In this document: piece after piece, positions 1-8,867 of the stretch
Numbering within the stretch: position 1 is the first letter of the stretch
Layout of the letters: every line of letters begins with the position of its first letter
NCBI GenBank assembly: GCA_942490645.1
Contig: CALNXN010000010.1
Location: forward strand, 124,001 to 188,000
Reading direction: 5' to 3'
DNA: 64,000 nt
Origin: CALNXN01 sp942490645
GTDB lineage: Bacteria > Pseudomonadota > Alphaproteobacteria > Rhodobacterales > Rhodobacteraceae
Position numbers and translations under genes: made by a program
The notes under the pieces: generated by a model
Databases searched by the model: none
The model's input: the letters and a program-made list of their open reading frames with translations, nothing else
Told to the model about the DNA's origin: nothing

Positions 1-121
1 CGTCGCAGCGCGCCGCACACATGGCCTCAATGTCGTGCAAAGTTGTCTTGCCGTAGACCTCGGGCTGGCGGGTGCCAAGCAGGTTCAGGTTCGGACCGTT
101 GAGGATAAGAACGGAAGTCAT
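1..121 (-). CDS. aroQ: 3-dehydroquinate dehydratase, type II (N-terminal part only)
   Basis: The first 40 residues of a type II dehydroquinase, the small dodecameric enzyme that dehydrates 3-dehydroquinate to 3-dehydroshikimate in the shikimate pathway. The start reads MTSVLILNGPNLNLLGTRQP, the family's highly conserved N-terminus with the NGPNLN substrate-loop segment and the arginine of the GTRxPxxYG lid; the catalytic Tyr follows shortly after in EVYG. The gene starts at the ATG whose complement ends at 121 and runs leftward out of the window, so most of the protein, including the second catalytic His, is not visible. It lies downstream of tupA on the same strand with about 158 bp between them, which probably carry its own promoter. 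Confidence 0.92.
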   Translation of the reverse strand, partial: MTSVLILNGPNLNLLGTRQPEVYGKTTLHDIEAMCAARCD

Positions 122-279
122 TTCAACTCTTTCGACAAGTGCTTGCCCTGATTAGACCTTGTCAGCCCCATCTGTCCAGTCGCAGACCGCGCGGCGGGCG
201 GTTTTGCGAACTATGTCGCATGGCTGCCAACCAGTCCACGACCGCTTTTCAACCGTTGTCACGAGCCTGTGTGCGTCGC

Positions 280-1077
280 TTACTTGGCATTGAAGGTAAA
301 CAGGGTCTCGCCGCCGATGGTGTAGGCATTGATCAGCTCCGCCGCGCGCGGGCTGGTGAGCCATGTCTCCAACTGTGACACAAGGTCTGTTTTCACGTGC
401 GGGTGGCGTTCCGGGTTCACCGGCAAAAAGGCGTATTGATTGAACAGCACCGGATCGCCCGCAAAAAGCAACGCCAACCCGCCTTTGTTGTCGAAATTCA
501 GCCAACTGGCGCGGTCAGACATAATATAGGCATTCAGGCCAGCGGCCGTGTTCAGGCTGGCGCCCATGCCCGCACCGACGGCGTTATACCAGGCGTCAAA
601 ACTCTCCGCATCCAATCCCGCGCCCGACCAAAGCGACAGCTCTTTTTTGTGGGTGCCACTGTCGTCACCACGGCTGACGAAGGGGGCTTTTGCATCTGCG
701 ATTGCGGAAAGGGCTGCGGCGACGGAGGTTTTGTCCGCAATACCTGCGGGGTCCGTGGCGGGACCAATCAGTACGAAATCATTGTACATGATTTCGCGGC
801 GGTGCGTGCCGGAACCGTCCGCAACAAATGCCTCCTCGGCCGCCTTGGAATGGACAAGGATCGCATCCACATCGCCCGCACGACCCAATCGCAGTGCCTG
901 ACCGGTGCCGACGATCAGCAATTGCACCTCGATCCCGGTGTCCTGTTTGATCGCAGGCAATAGAATGTCGGACAAGCCGGAATTGTGAAACGATGTGGTC
1001 ACGGCAAGCTTCATATCCTGTGCCAGCGCTGATCCGGCGAAAAGACATGCAATGAAGGATAAGACGCGGATCATCAT
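280..1077 (-). CDS. tupA: Tungstate ABC transporter, periplasmic tungstate-binding protein
   Basis: A 265-residue periplasmic solute-binding protein. Residues 1-19 form a signal peptide ending SALA before Gln20. The mature start (KLAVTTSFHNSGLSDILLP) and the VGTGQAL, GDVDAILVHS and FVSRGDDSGTHKKE segments are hallmarks of TupA, which binds tungstate with very high affinity and so separates it from molybdate. The length matches the family (about 270). Its ATG overlaps the stop of tupC, giving the order tupB-tupC-tupA downstream of the formate dehydrogenase genes. Family assignment is by motif; preference for tungstate over molybdate is known for TupA proteins and not proven here. Confidence 0.9.
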   Translation of the reverse strand: MMIRVLSFIACLFAGSALAQDMKLAVTTSFHNSGLSDILLPAIKQDTGIEVQLLIVGTGQALRLGRAGDVDAILVHSKAAEEAFVADGSGTHRREIMYNDFVLIGPATDPAGIADKTSVAAALSAIADAKAPFVSRGDDSGTHKKELSLWSGAGLDAESFDAWYNAVGAGMGASLNTAAGLNAYIMSDRASWLNFDNKGGLALLFAGDPVLFNQYAFLPVNPERHPHVKTDLVSQLETWLTSPRAAELINAYTIGGETLFTFNAK

Positions 1078-1787
1078 ACGATATCTCCTTTCAGGAAGGC
1101 TTTTAAGGCGGGCGTTTTCGGATCGGTCAAAACCTCTTCCGCAGGGCCGGATTCGTGCACCTGACCGCCGAGCAGGAAAATGACATCTGTCGCAAGCCTG
1201 TGCAACTGCCCAAGGTTATGGGTGGTCATGATTACGCGCGTTCCGGCCGCATAGGCTGCCTGCAGGATCGTTTCGATGTCGCGTGTCGCCGGGCCATCAA
1301 GGCTCGCACAGGGTTCATCCAGAAAAAGCACCGCAGGTTCCTGGATCAAAGCGCGCGCAAGGGCCAGTTTCTGCTGCTCGCCTCCGGACAGGCGCGGGGC
1401 AGGGCGATCCATCGCATCACTCAACCCAATGCGCGACGCCCAATCGCTGGTTCGGCGTGCAACCTCCGCTTTGGGCACACCAGCCACCTGCAAAGGGTAG
1501 GCCAGATTATCGCGCACCGAGCGGCGCAGCATGATCGGACGCTGGAATACAAAAGCCTGATTGTTGCGGGCCACTGCATTGCTCACGGCCCATTTGATCT
1601 GGCCCTTTGACAACCGTTCGATGCCGTAGAGTGATTTCATCAGCGTTGTCTTGCCGGCCCCGTTCGGCCCGATCACAATGGTGAATCCGACGGGCGCAAA
1701 CGTCAGATCGACGGGCCCCAATATCTGTTTGCCGCGCCGGGACACCTGCGCATTGGTGACCGTAAGGGGCAGGAGTGCATCTACCAT
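1074..1787 (-). CDS. tupC: Tungstate ABC transporter, ATP-binding subunit
   Basis: A 237-residue cytoplasmic ABC ATPase that energises tungstate import with TupB. Visible motifs are Walker A GPNGAGKT at residues 40-47, the Q-loop Gln at 82, the signature LSGGEQQ at 133-139, Walker B LFLDEP at 154-159 and the switch His in MTTHNLGQ. The gene overlaps tupB by 7 bp and tupA by 4 bp, so the three are probably translationally coupled. It ends without the regulatory C-terminal domain seen in many molybdate ModC proteins, which fits the short Tup-type ATPase. Confidence 0.9.
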   Translation of the reverse strand: MVDALLPLTVTNAQVSRRGKQILGPVDLTFAPVGFTIVIGPNGAGKTTLMKSLYGIERLSKGQIKWAVSNAVARNNQAFVFQRPIMLRRSVRDNLAYPLQVAGVPKAEVARRTSDWASRIGLSDAMDRPAPRLSGGEQQKLALARALIQEPAVLFLDEPCASLDGPATRDIETILQAAYAAGTRVIMTTHNLGQLHRLATDVIFLLGGQVHESGPAEEVLTDPKTPALKAFLKGDIV

Positions 1788-2485
1788 TGGCCGCTCCGTT
1801 CGGTGTGGGACAGCGCATGCGTCAGATAGTTGACCGTGAGGGACAAGGCGATCAGCACGAACCCCAGGCCAAGGGCCAGCGCAAAATCGCCTTTGCTGGT
1901 TTCCAGCGCGATGGCAGTTGTCAGAACGCGGGTGGCGTGGTCGATATTGCCGCCCACGATCATGATGGCGCCAACCTCGCCGATGGCGCGGCCAAACCCG
2001 GCCAAGGCGGCCGTAAGCAAGGCGCGCCGCCCGTCCCAGATCAACGTCGCAACCCGCTGACGCTTGGTCGTGTTGAGCGAAATGAGCAGGTCATGATATT
2101 CGGCCCATAATTCGCGCATGGCCTGATGTGTGATCGAGGCAATGAGGGGTGTGATGATGATCACCTGCGCGATGATCATGGCCGTTGGCGTGAACAGCAA
2201 GCCCAGCACGCCAAAGGGACCGGAGCGCGACAGCAAAAGGTAGACAATAAGGCCCACGACAACCGGCGGCAGGCCCATCAGCGCATTCAGCGTTGCAATG
2301 GTGGCGCGACGATAGCGAAACCGGCTGACCGCGATCCACGTGCCCAGCGGCAAGGCCACGCAGCACGCAATGATCAAGGCCGACACGCTGACCTGCAAAG
2401 ACCGCAGCGTGATCTCGACCAGTTCGGCGTCTGCTGTGACAATCAGCCAGAATGCGGCGCGCAGGCCGTCCCATATTTCTGTCAT
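1781..2485 (-). CDS. tupB: Tungstate ABC transporter, permease
   Basis: A 234-residue inner-membrane permease with about five hydrophobic helices. The EAA-type loop that docks the ATPase is visible around residues 161-180 (LAGFGRAIGEVGAIMIVGGN), the characteristic form in TupB and related tungstate and sulfate permeases. The gene is the first of tupBCA and begins 32 bp after the stop of a 41-residue peptide in the formate dehydrogenase chain, with no obvious promoter or terminator in between. The tup genes may thus be read from the fdh promoter. Confidence 0.9.
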   Translation of the reverse strand: MTEIWDGLRAAFWLIVTADAELVEITLRSLQVSVSALIIACCVALPLGTWIAVSRFRYRRATIATLNALMGLPPVVVGLIVYLLLSRSGPFGVLGLLFTPTAMIIAQVIIITPLIASITHQAMRELWAEYHDLLISLNTTKRQRVATLIWDGRRALLTAALAGFGRAIGEVGAIMIVGGNIDHATRVLTTAIALETSKGDFALALGLGFVLIALSLTVNYLTHALSHTERSGQW

Positions 2486-2516
2486 TGGGTGTGTCGCGGG
2501 TCAGATATCAGCGTAT

Positions 2517-2642
2517 TCAGTCAAGCCGCACCGAACTGCTGCTACCCTGTTCCTGAGAGGAAAAGCCAGCCTGATTGAGCGCGAAGCTGGAGCCCACGGC
2601 GATGATGGCGATTGCGGCAAAGGCCGAAAGCATTGGTTTCAT
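2517..2642 (-). CDS. Small single-helix membrane/exported peptide (41 aa), unknown function
   Basis: A short reading frame of 41 residues with a convincing ribosome-binding site (AGGAGACC just before the ATG). Residues 3-23 form a hydrophobic helix with a small-residue run (AIAIIAVGSSFAL), followed by a polar Ser/Gln-rich tail ending in SSVRLD. It could be a membrane anchor or a signal peptide with a tiny secreted tail. It sits 9 bp after the stop of the WD40-cytochrome gene and 31 bp before tupB, co-directional with both. I do not recognise a named family. Position and Shine-Dalgarno site are the main support. Confidence 0.6.
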   Translation of the reverse strand: MKPMLSAFAAIAIIAVGSSFALNQAGFSSQEQGSSSSVRLD

Positions 2643-2651
2643 CCTGGTCTC

Positions 2652-3950
2652 CTAAGGTGCACTGACGTCTTTAAGGTATGTGATCAGGTCGCGCCTGTCA
2701 TCCGGTTTCGTGATCCGCTGCATCGGCATTTTGGTGCCTGGAATGAAATGATCGGGGCCTTCGTCAAAAAGCGCGTCGATTGTGGTCTCTGACCAGATGA
2801 TATCGGAGCCGATGAGCGTTTCGGAATAGCTGTAATCGCGCACCGTTCCCGCACGCCTGCCAAATACGCCATACAGCGTCGGTCCGGCCTTGCGCGCGCT
2901 GGAAGGGGTGAGCGTGTGGCAGATCGAGCACTTGCGCATGAACTGTCGCTCGCCATTGGGCATGGCAGCGGGATCGGTGAGAAACGAGCGGTCCTGCCCG
3001 ATCATTCCTTCGAACTCCGTCAATGTCTCAATAGGCCAGCTGTAAACGATATCTTCGATCCCTGCGGCGTGGATGTTGGTGCCGTCCATCGAAAACGCCA
3101 GCGCCCAGATTGGCCCTTGTCGGGCGGCCCGAAAATCACGGGTGATGCGCCAGTCTTGGGTAGAGATGACGGATATATACCCTTCGCCGTCACCAATCGC
3201 GAGTTGCTGTGTTTGATTATGATAGGCCATCGCCAGTATCGGGCGGCGTTCCAGCGTGAAATCGCGCAGTTGCTCGCCATTGTGCGGGTCGACAACACGG
3301 GTGCCGCCATCCACTGCGCCATACGCCAGCCAGCCGTCGTTTTCGTTCAGGATCAGACGGTTAACGCCAAACCCATGTTGTAAAAGTTGTTGGCGTTCCT
3401 GTCCTGTTGCACTGTCCCATAGGCGGATTGTGCCATCAGACGAGGCCGAGTAAACCGTTGATCCATCCTGTGAAAACACGACTGAATTGACCCCGGACTG
3501 GTGTCCCGTCAATGCCATCGCACCACTTCCGTCCATCGCCCAAAGCCCGATGGTGCCGTCCCAACTGGCCGTGGCGGCGGTGCGTCCATCCGGTGATACG
3601 GCGATGTCGGTGATTTTGGCCGTGTGGTGCCCAAGTTGAACGTGCGTACCAGCATCCGCCTGCCAAAGGCGCAGCGTGAAATCATCGCCGGCAGATAGTA
3701 GGGTGGTTGGGTCTGCAAATGCCACTGTGATGACGGCGGCCTCATGTCCATCCAGCCAGTGCGGTGCGGTGCCGGACCAAAGGCCTACGGCATTGTCAAA
3801 GCTGGCGGTGGCAATCTGGTTCTGAGCGGACACGGCGATGTCCATCACTGGGCCGCCGTGTCCTTTGAGGGTGAAAAATTCCTCTGCGCCAACTGGTCCC
3901 GCGGCAAGCCAAAGGGCCAGAGCGAGGGTGTTACTCTGCAGGTGTCGCAC
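2652..3950 (-). CDS. WD40-repeat protein fused to a C-terminal c-type cytochrome
   Basis: A periplasmic fusion of 432 residues when started at the GTG at 3950. That start gives a clean signal peptide (ending AAGPVGA before Glu-Glu) and overlaps fdhC by 20 bp; a longer in-frame start at 4049 lies inside fdhC and would bury the signal peptide. Residues from about 25 to 310 carry repeated WD40 blades, for example LTGHQSGVNSVVFSQDGS and SASSDGTIRLWDSATG. The C-terminus is a class I cytochrome c with heme motif C341-S-I-C-H345, a GPTLYGVFGR block and a distal Met at 408 or 410 (GTKMPMQ). It probably receives or relays electrons near the formate dehydrogenase; that role is inferred from position. 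Confidence 0.85.
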   Translation of the reverse strand: MRHLQSNTLALALWLAAGPVGAEEFFTLKGHGGPVMDIAVSAQNQIATASFDNAVGLWSGTAPHWLDGHEAAVITVAFADPTTLLSAGDDFTLRLWQADAGTHVQLGHHTAKITDIAVSPDGRTAATASWDGTIGLWAMDGSGAMALTGHQSGVNSVVFSQDGSTVYSASSDGTIRLWDSATGQERQQLLQHGFGVNRLILNENDGWLAYGAVDGGTRVVDPHNGEQLRDFTLERRPILAMAYHNQTQQLAIGDGEGYISVISTQDWRITRDFRAARQGPIWALAFSMDGTNIHAAGIEDIVYSWPIETLTEFEGMIGQDRSFLTDPAAMPNGERQFMRKCSICHTLTPSSARKAGPTLYGVFGRRAGTVRDYSYSETLIGSDIIWSETTIDALFDEGPDHFIPGTKMPMQRITKPDDRRDLITYLKDVSAP

Positions 3951-5136
3951 CGCCGGGGGCCTTTTGCTCAGCGGCTTTGACCTCCTCAACCCAAAGGCTG
4001 TGGTGTTCGCGCGCCCATTGTTCCTCGACCTTGCCTGAACCCATAGCATCGTAGGCGCCTTCCATACCGACAGAACCGATGTAGATATGCGCCAGAACGA
4101 TGGCCATCAGCACAAAGCTGACGATGCCGTGCCAGAGCATTGAAAGCTGCATTTCTTCATGCGGGGCGAGGGCGGTGTTCAACTCGCCAAGGCCCACAAG
4201 TTGCGGCAGACCGAAGGCATTGAGCTTGTCAAAGGTAGCGGCAAACATCGGCAATTCGAATGGAAAGAGCAGCGACAGACCGGAGGCAGAGATTGAGCCA
4301 CCCAGCACGATCACCGACCAGAAGATCATCTTCTGCCCTGCGTTGAATTTCTTGGCAGGCGGGTGGCCGCCGCCCAGAATGCCGCCACCTTTCGCAAGCC
4401 ATTTGATGTCCGTGCGGTCGGGCAGGTTGTGCATGACCCAGAGCACAAAGATCATCACGATCGCCAGCATAAAGGCCCATGAAACGTTGTTGTGGACCCA
4501 CTTCGATCCGATTGCGAGCCACGAAAACGTTTCGTGCCCAAACAGCGGAATTATGACCTTGCGCCCAGCAAGTGAGATCAGCCCGGTGAGCCCCAGCAAA
4601 ATAAACGACCCTGCCAGCAGCCAATGCGCAAAGCGTTCGACGGAATTGAACCGCAAGATCGTGCGCCCTGTTTTGGGCCCGTCAATACGGATGCGTCCGC
4701 GGATCAGGTAGAATAGCGCCAGCAACACCAGCGTGCCGCCCAGAAGATAGGAGCCATAGGTCAAAAGTGGCCCTTGGCGAAACTGGAGCCACGGCATACC
4801 GCCGTCTTGGATCAGAACATCTGAAGCAGGGCCGCGGATCTGTGTCGTGACGTCGGCCTCGTTGTAGCGCAGCAGCAACCACGTATCTGAATCAGACGCG
4901 CCGCCGCGTGTTCCAAGCTGATCGCTTGCGCTTGCTCCGGTGTCGTCTCCAACGCCGTCGCGCCGGGCGCTGTCATCGACCTTGAGGCCCTGTTGGCGGG
5001 CCATGATGTCTTCGAGCGTTTGCGCGCCACCGGTGGCGGAACGGTCCGGTGCGGGCGCCTGCTGGTCTTGTGCCTGCGCAGACACGACCGTGATCATCAG
5101 GGCCAACGCAGCAAAGATCGTGCGGAGGGTCATCAT
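3931..5136 (-). CDS. fdhC: Formate dehydrogenase, cytochrome b556 (gamma) subunit
   Basis: The 401-residue membrane subunit that anchors the dehydrogenase and passes electrons from FdhB to quinone. A signal peptide (ending VSAQA) starts the protein, followed by a Gln/Pro/Asp-rich periplasmic stretch and four or five transmembrane helices. Candidate heme-ligand histidines lie in RFAHWLLAGSF, KWVHNNVSWAF, VMHNLPDR and LAHIYIGSVGMEGAYDAM, the last being typical of this family. The ATG at 5136 was chosen because GGGAG lies 7 bases upstream; the adjacent ATG at 5133 is an equal alternative. The long N-terminal extension before the first core helix is normal for the alphaproteobacterial form. Confidence 0.92.
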   Translation of the reverse strand: MMTLRTIFAALALMITVVSAQAQDQQAPAPDRSATGGAQTLEDIMARQQGLKVDDSARRDGVGDDTGASASDQLGTRGGASDSDTWLLLRYNEADVTTQIRGPASDVLIQDGGMPWLQFRQGPLLTYGSYLLGGTLVLLALFYLIRGRIRIDGPKTGRTILRFNSVERFAHWLLAGSFILLGLTGLISLAGRKVIIPLFGHETFSWLAIGSKWVHNNVSWAFMLAIVMIFVLWVMHNLPDRTDIKWLAKGGGILGGGHPPAKKFNAGQKMIFWSVIVLGGSISASGLSLLFPFELPMFAATFDKLNAFGLPQLVGLGELNTALAPHEEMQLSMLWHGIVSFVLMAIVLAHIYIGSVGMEGAYDAMGSGKVEEQWAREHHSLWVEEVKAAEQKAPGGATPAE

Positions 5137-5250
5137 CAGAAAGCTCCCGTTGTGGTCTTTTGTTGTAGGTGGCGGTGTCGATGCACCGCAAAGCCCCGCC
5201 CCATGATCAGGGGCGGAGCTATAATGCGCTCTGGCATGGATCAAGGGGCG

Positions 5251-5847
5251 TTAGCCGCCTTTTTGATCGTAGGCTGTACCCCAGCCCCATGCGCCCGACC
5301 CAAAGCCGCGCGCCACAACGCGTTCGCGGTAGATCGATGACACGACATCGCCATCACCGGCCAAAAGCGCCTTGGTGGCACACATCTCGGCGCAGATGGG
5401 CAGTTTGCCCTCGGCGATCCGGTTGCGGCCATATTTGGCGAATTCGGCTGAGGAGTGGTTTTCCTCGGGACCGCCGGCGCAGAAGGTGCACTTGTCCATC
5501 TTGCCGCGGCTGCCGAAATTGCCCGCTTGCGGGAACTGCGGCGCGCCGAAGGGGCATGCATAAAAGCAATACCCGCACCCGATGCACAGGTCCTTGGAGT
5601 GCAGGACCACGCCTTCTTCGTTCTGGTAGAAGCAATCCACCGGGCAAACGGCCATGCAAGGCGCGTCTGAACAGTGCATGCAGGCGACCGAGATCGAACG
5701 CTCGCCCGGTTTGCCGTCGTTGATCGTCACGACCTTGCGCCGGTTGATGCCCCAAGGCACCTCGTGCTCGTTCTTACAGGCCGTTACGCAGGCATTGCAT
5801 TCAATGCATCGTTCAGCATCGACGAGAAATTTTGCTCTTGCTGCCAT
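5251..5847 (-). CDS. fdhB: Formate dehydrogenase, iron-sulfur (beta) subunit
   Basis: A 198-residue electron-transfer subunit with four cysteine groups for four [4Fe-4S] clusters: C14/C17/C20/C24, C56/C59/C64/C68 with C72, C88/C91/C94/C98, and a pair at C120/C123 joined by a later Cys pair (ICAEMC). It lacks the C-terminal membrane helix of E. coli FdnH, so it should sit between FdhA and FdhC as a soluble subunit. Lacking a signal of its own, it is presumably carried out with FdhA through the Tat system. The start at 5847 has GGAGAAG just upstream. It is 15 bp downstream of fdhA. Confidence 0.94.
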   Translation of the reverse strand: MAARAKFLVDAERCIECNACVTACKNEHEVPWGINRRKVVTINDGKPGERSISVACMHCSDAPCMAVCPVDCFYQNEEGVVLHSKDLCIGCGYCFYACPFGAPQFPQAGNFGSRGKMDKCTFCAGGPEENHSSAEFAKYGRNRIAEGKLPICAEMCATKALLAGDGDVVSSIYRERVVARGFGSGAWGWGTAYDQKGG

Positions 5848-5861
5848 GTTTCTCTTCTCCC

Positions 5862-8756
5862 TTATGCCGACCAGATTTTGCAAAGAGTGGCTTTGGTCTC
5901 TTGCATCTGTGTCACTGAATCGTAGCCGTAGGTTTGCGCGGTGTTGGTGCTTTCACCCAACACGTAAGGGTCTGCGCCCTCTGGATACATCGCGCGTCGA
6001 TCTTCACCCTCAAGGTGTCCGCCGAAGTGGAACGGCATGAATGCCACCCCTTCGCCGACCCGTTCGGTCACCATGGCCATCACTTTGACCTTGCCGCCTT
6101 CAGGGCCTTCCACCCAGACCTGTGCGCCGTCCCGCACACCAAGGTTATTGGCGTCACGCGGATTGATCTCGACGAACATGTCCTGCTGGAGTTCCGCCAG
6201 CCATGGGTTGGAGCGTGTCTCATCGCCGCCACCTTCATATTCGACCAACCGGCCGGAAGTGAGGATGATGGGATAGTCCTTGCTGAAGTCGTTCTTCTGG
6301 ATCGACGCATACATGGTCGGCAAGCGGTAAAACTTGCGGTCCTCATATGTTGGGTAGTCTTCGACCAGGTCGCGACGGTTGGTGTAGAGCGGCTCGCGGT
6401 GAATTGGCACCGGATCGGGGAACGTCCACACAACTGCGCGGGCCTTGGCATTGCCGAAGGGGGCGCACTCATGTTTGATCGCAACCCGCTGGATGCCGCC
6501 CGACAGGTCAGTTTTCCAGTTGGTCTTGGGTCCGGCAACCGCATCAATTGACGCGCGCTCTTCTGCGGTCAGGTCGCTGTCCCATCCCAGATCCATCAGC
6601 ATCTGCATGGTGAATTCGGGATACCCATCCTGGATTTCCGATCCCACCGAATAGACGCCTTCGGCGAGCAGGTTGTCGCCGTCGCGTTCCACGCCGAAAC
6701 GGGCGCGGAAGGTCAGCCCCCCCTCAGACACGGGCTTGCTCATGTCATAAAGGTTTGGCGTGCCGGGGTGGTTCATCTCGGGCGTGCCCCAGCAAGGCCA
6801 TGGCATCCCGTAGTAATCCCCGTCTGCGGGGCCGCCGATGGCTTGCAGCGTGGTTCTGTCGAACGTGTGCTGGTTGGCCATGTGCAGCTTGATCCGCTCG
6901 GGTGATTGTCCGGTGTAGCCGACCGTCCACATGCCCGAGTTGAATTCGCGCGTCACACTTTCAACAACTGGCGTTTCTGCATCCGTCATTTCTATGTTGC
7001 GGAAGAACCGGTCGCCCCAGCCGAACTTGTTCACGAACTTGGCCATGATGACCTCGTCGGGAAGCGATTCAAAGAGCGGATCCATGATCTTGTCGCGCCA
7101 CTGGATGGAGCGGTTGGAGGCCGTGACCGAGCCGCGCGTCTCGAATTGCGTGGCCGCAGGCAGCAGGTAAACGCCGTCCGTCCGGTCATGCAAGATCGCC
7201 GAGACTGTGGGGAAGGGATCCACCACCACCAGCATGTCGAGCTGTTCCATTGCCGTCTTCATCTCTTTCTGACGGGTTTGGGAGTTCGGCGCGTGTCCCC
7301 ACAGAACCATCGCGCGCACTTTGGCGTCCTGGTCCATGTTTTCGGGGTCTTCCAGCACACCGTCGATCCAGCGCGACACCGGGATACCGGTCTCGTTCAT
7401 CAACGGCTTGTCCTTGCCATCAGCCCCTTTGGTCACGGCGAACTGTCCCTTGAGCCAGTCCATATCCTCGCCCCAGACGCGGCCCCAGTGGGCCCATGCG
7501 CCTGCAGACAAACCATAATAGCCGGGCAGGGTGTGCGACAGAACACCAAGGTCGGTGGCGCCTTGCACGTTGTCGTGGCCGCGGAAGATGTTGGTCCCGC
7601 CGCCCGATGTGCCCATGTTGCCAAGCGCCAGCTGCAGCACGCAATAGGCGCGTGTGTTGCTGTTGCCGTTGGTGTGCTGCGTGCCACCCATGCACCAGAT
7701 CACGGTGCCGGGGCGGTTGTTGGCCAGCGTCCGCGCCACGCGCTTGAGTTGGCTGCCGGGTGTGCCGGTAACGCGCTCAACTTCTTCGGGCGTCCATTTG
7801 GCCACCTCGGTCTTGATCTGATCCATCCCCCAGACACGGGTGCGAATGAACTCCTTGTCCTCCCAACCGTTCTCGAAGATGTGCCACAGAATACCCCAGA
7901 CCAGAGCGACGTCTGTCCCGGGACGGAACCGGACATATTCATCCGCATGGGCCGCTGTGCGCGTAAAACGCGGGTCACAGACGATGACGGGGGCGTTGTT
8001 TTGCTCCTTGGCCTTGAGCAGGTGCAACAGCGAGACGGGGTGCGCCTCCGCTGGGTTGCCACCGATGATAAAGATCGCCTTGGAATTGTGGATGTCGTTG
8101 TAGCTGTTGGTCATGGCGCCGTAGCCCCATGTGTTGGCCACACCGGCAACCGTGGTGGAGTGACAAATCCGAGCCTGGTGGTCGACGTTATTGGTGCCCC
8201 AGTAGGCTGCGAATTTGCGGAAGAGATACGCTTGTTCGTTGTTATGCTTGGCAGATCCCAGCCAATAGACGCTGTCCGGACCGCTTTCCTCGCGGATTTT
8301 CATCATGCCGCCACCGATTTCGTCGATGGCCTGATCCCAAGAAATGCGCTTCCACTCGCCACCCTCTTTCTTCATCGGGTATTTGAGGCGGCGTTCGCCG
8401 TGAGCGTGCTCGCGGACCGCGGCCCCTTTGGCGCAATGCGCACCGAGGTTGAACGGGCTGTCCCAGCCGGGTTCCTGACCCGTCCAGACGCCATTGGCCA
8501 CTTCTGCAATCACAGTACAACCGACTGAACAGTGCGTGCAGACAGATTTTACCGTTTCAACCGCGCCCGTCACGGCAGACGCGGCAGAAGCCTGCGTTAC
8601 CGAACCCGCTGTTGCGGAGATGGCGGCAAGGCCACCAATGGCCAGACCGGAGCCGCGCAGAAACGCACGGCGGTCGACGGATTTCTCCGCGATATCAGAC
8701 AGGATACCAGTCCGCTGGGGGCGTCGCGCAACCCCGTTGGTCTTTTTCCTAAGCAT
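5862..8756 (-). CDS. fdhA: Formate dehydrogenase, catalytic (alpha) subunit, molybdo/tungstopterin, Cys form
   Basis: A 964-residue bis-pterin oxidoreductase that oxidises formate to CO2, probably in the periplasm. The Tat signal is visible at residues 29-35 (RRAFLRG). The proximal [4Fe-4S] cluster is bound by C73, C76, C80 and C108. The active-site metal ligand is Cys198 followed by His199 (ARICHSTTVAG), where many formate dehydrogenases have selenocysteine. The C-terminal dinucleotide-binding domain includes ILTSGRLVEYEGGG and WLAELQQDMFVEINP. The start at 8756 has GGGAGG eight bases upstream; the longer frame to 8858 has no such site. The co-transcribed tup genes suggest that tungsten, rather than molybdenum, may be the metal used. 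Confidence 0.95.
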   Translation of the reverse strand: MLRKKTNGVARRPQRTGILSDIAEKSVDRRAFLRGSGLAIGGLAAISATAGSVTQASAASAVTGAVETVKSVCTHCSVGCTVIAEVANGVWTGQEPGWDSPFNLGAHCAKGAAVREHAHGERRLKYPMKKEGGEWKRISWDQAIDEIGGGMMKIREESGPDSVYWLGSAKHNNEQAYLFRKFAAYWGTNNVDHQARICHSTTVAGVANTWGYGAMTNSYNDIHNSKAIFIIGGNPAEAHPVSLLHLLKAKEQNNAPVIVCDPRFTRTAAHADEYVRFRPGTDVALVWGILWHIFENGWEDKEFIRTRVWGMDQIKTEVAKWTPEEVERVTGTPGSQLKRVARTLANNRPGTVIWCMGGTQHTNGNSNTRAYCVLQLALGNMGTSGGGTNIFRGHDNVQGATDLGVLSHTLPGYYGLSAGAWAHWGRVWGEDMDWLKGQFAVTKGADGKDKPLMNETGIPVSRWIDGVLEDPENMDQDAKVRAMVLWGHAPNSQTRQKEMKTAMEQLDMLVVVDPFPTVSAILHDRTDGVYLLPAATQFETRGSVTASNRSIQWRDKIMDPLFESLPDEVIMAKFVNKFGWGDRFFRNIEMTDAETPVVESVTREFNSGMWTVGYTGQSPERIKLHMANQHTFDRTTLQAIGGPADGDYYGMPWPCWGTPEMNHPGTPNLYDMSKPVSEGGLTFRARFGVERDGDNLLAEGVYSVGSEIQDGYPEFTMQMLMDLGWDSDLTAEERASIDAVAGPKTNWKTDLSGGIQRVAIKHECAPFGNAKARAVVWTFPDPVPIHREPLYTNRRDLVEDYPTYEDRKFYRLPTMYASIQKNDFSKDYPIILTSGRLVEYEGGGDETRSNPWLAELQQDMFVEINPRDANNLGVRDGAQVWVEGPEGGKVKVMAMVTERVGEGVAFMPFHFGGHLEGEDRRAMYPEGADPYVLGESTNTAQTYGYDSVTQMQETKATLCKIWSA

Positions 8757-8867
8757 ATGTTTTCCTCCCAAGTGGCCACGTTTGGTGACCGGGTCGATTT
8801 GGATGTCCTCAGGCAGTCGGGCGTCACGCAACCAGTCGCCTGCGGATTGAAGTGACAACGTCCGGGG

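Noticed and set aside
3951..4049. Longer N-terminus for the WD40-cytochrome gene
   Set aside because: The extra 33 residues lie inside fdhC and would place the signal peptide internally. The GTG at 3950 gives a normal exported protein.
8160..8170. Selenocysteine (TGA) at the FdhA active site
   Set aside because: The codon for residue 198 is TGT/TGC-type Cys in an uninterrupted frame (ARICHSTTV). No recoding is needed.
6906..8528. A 540-codon plus-strand frame opposite fdhA
   Set aside because: It is the antisense shadow of a well-supported catalytic subunit gene, has no ribosome-binding site and no family resemblance.
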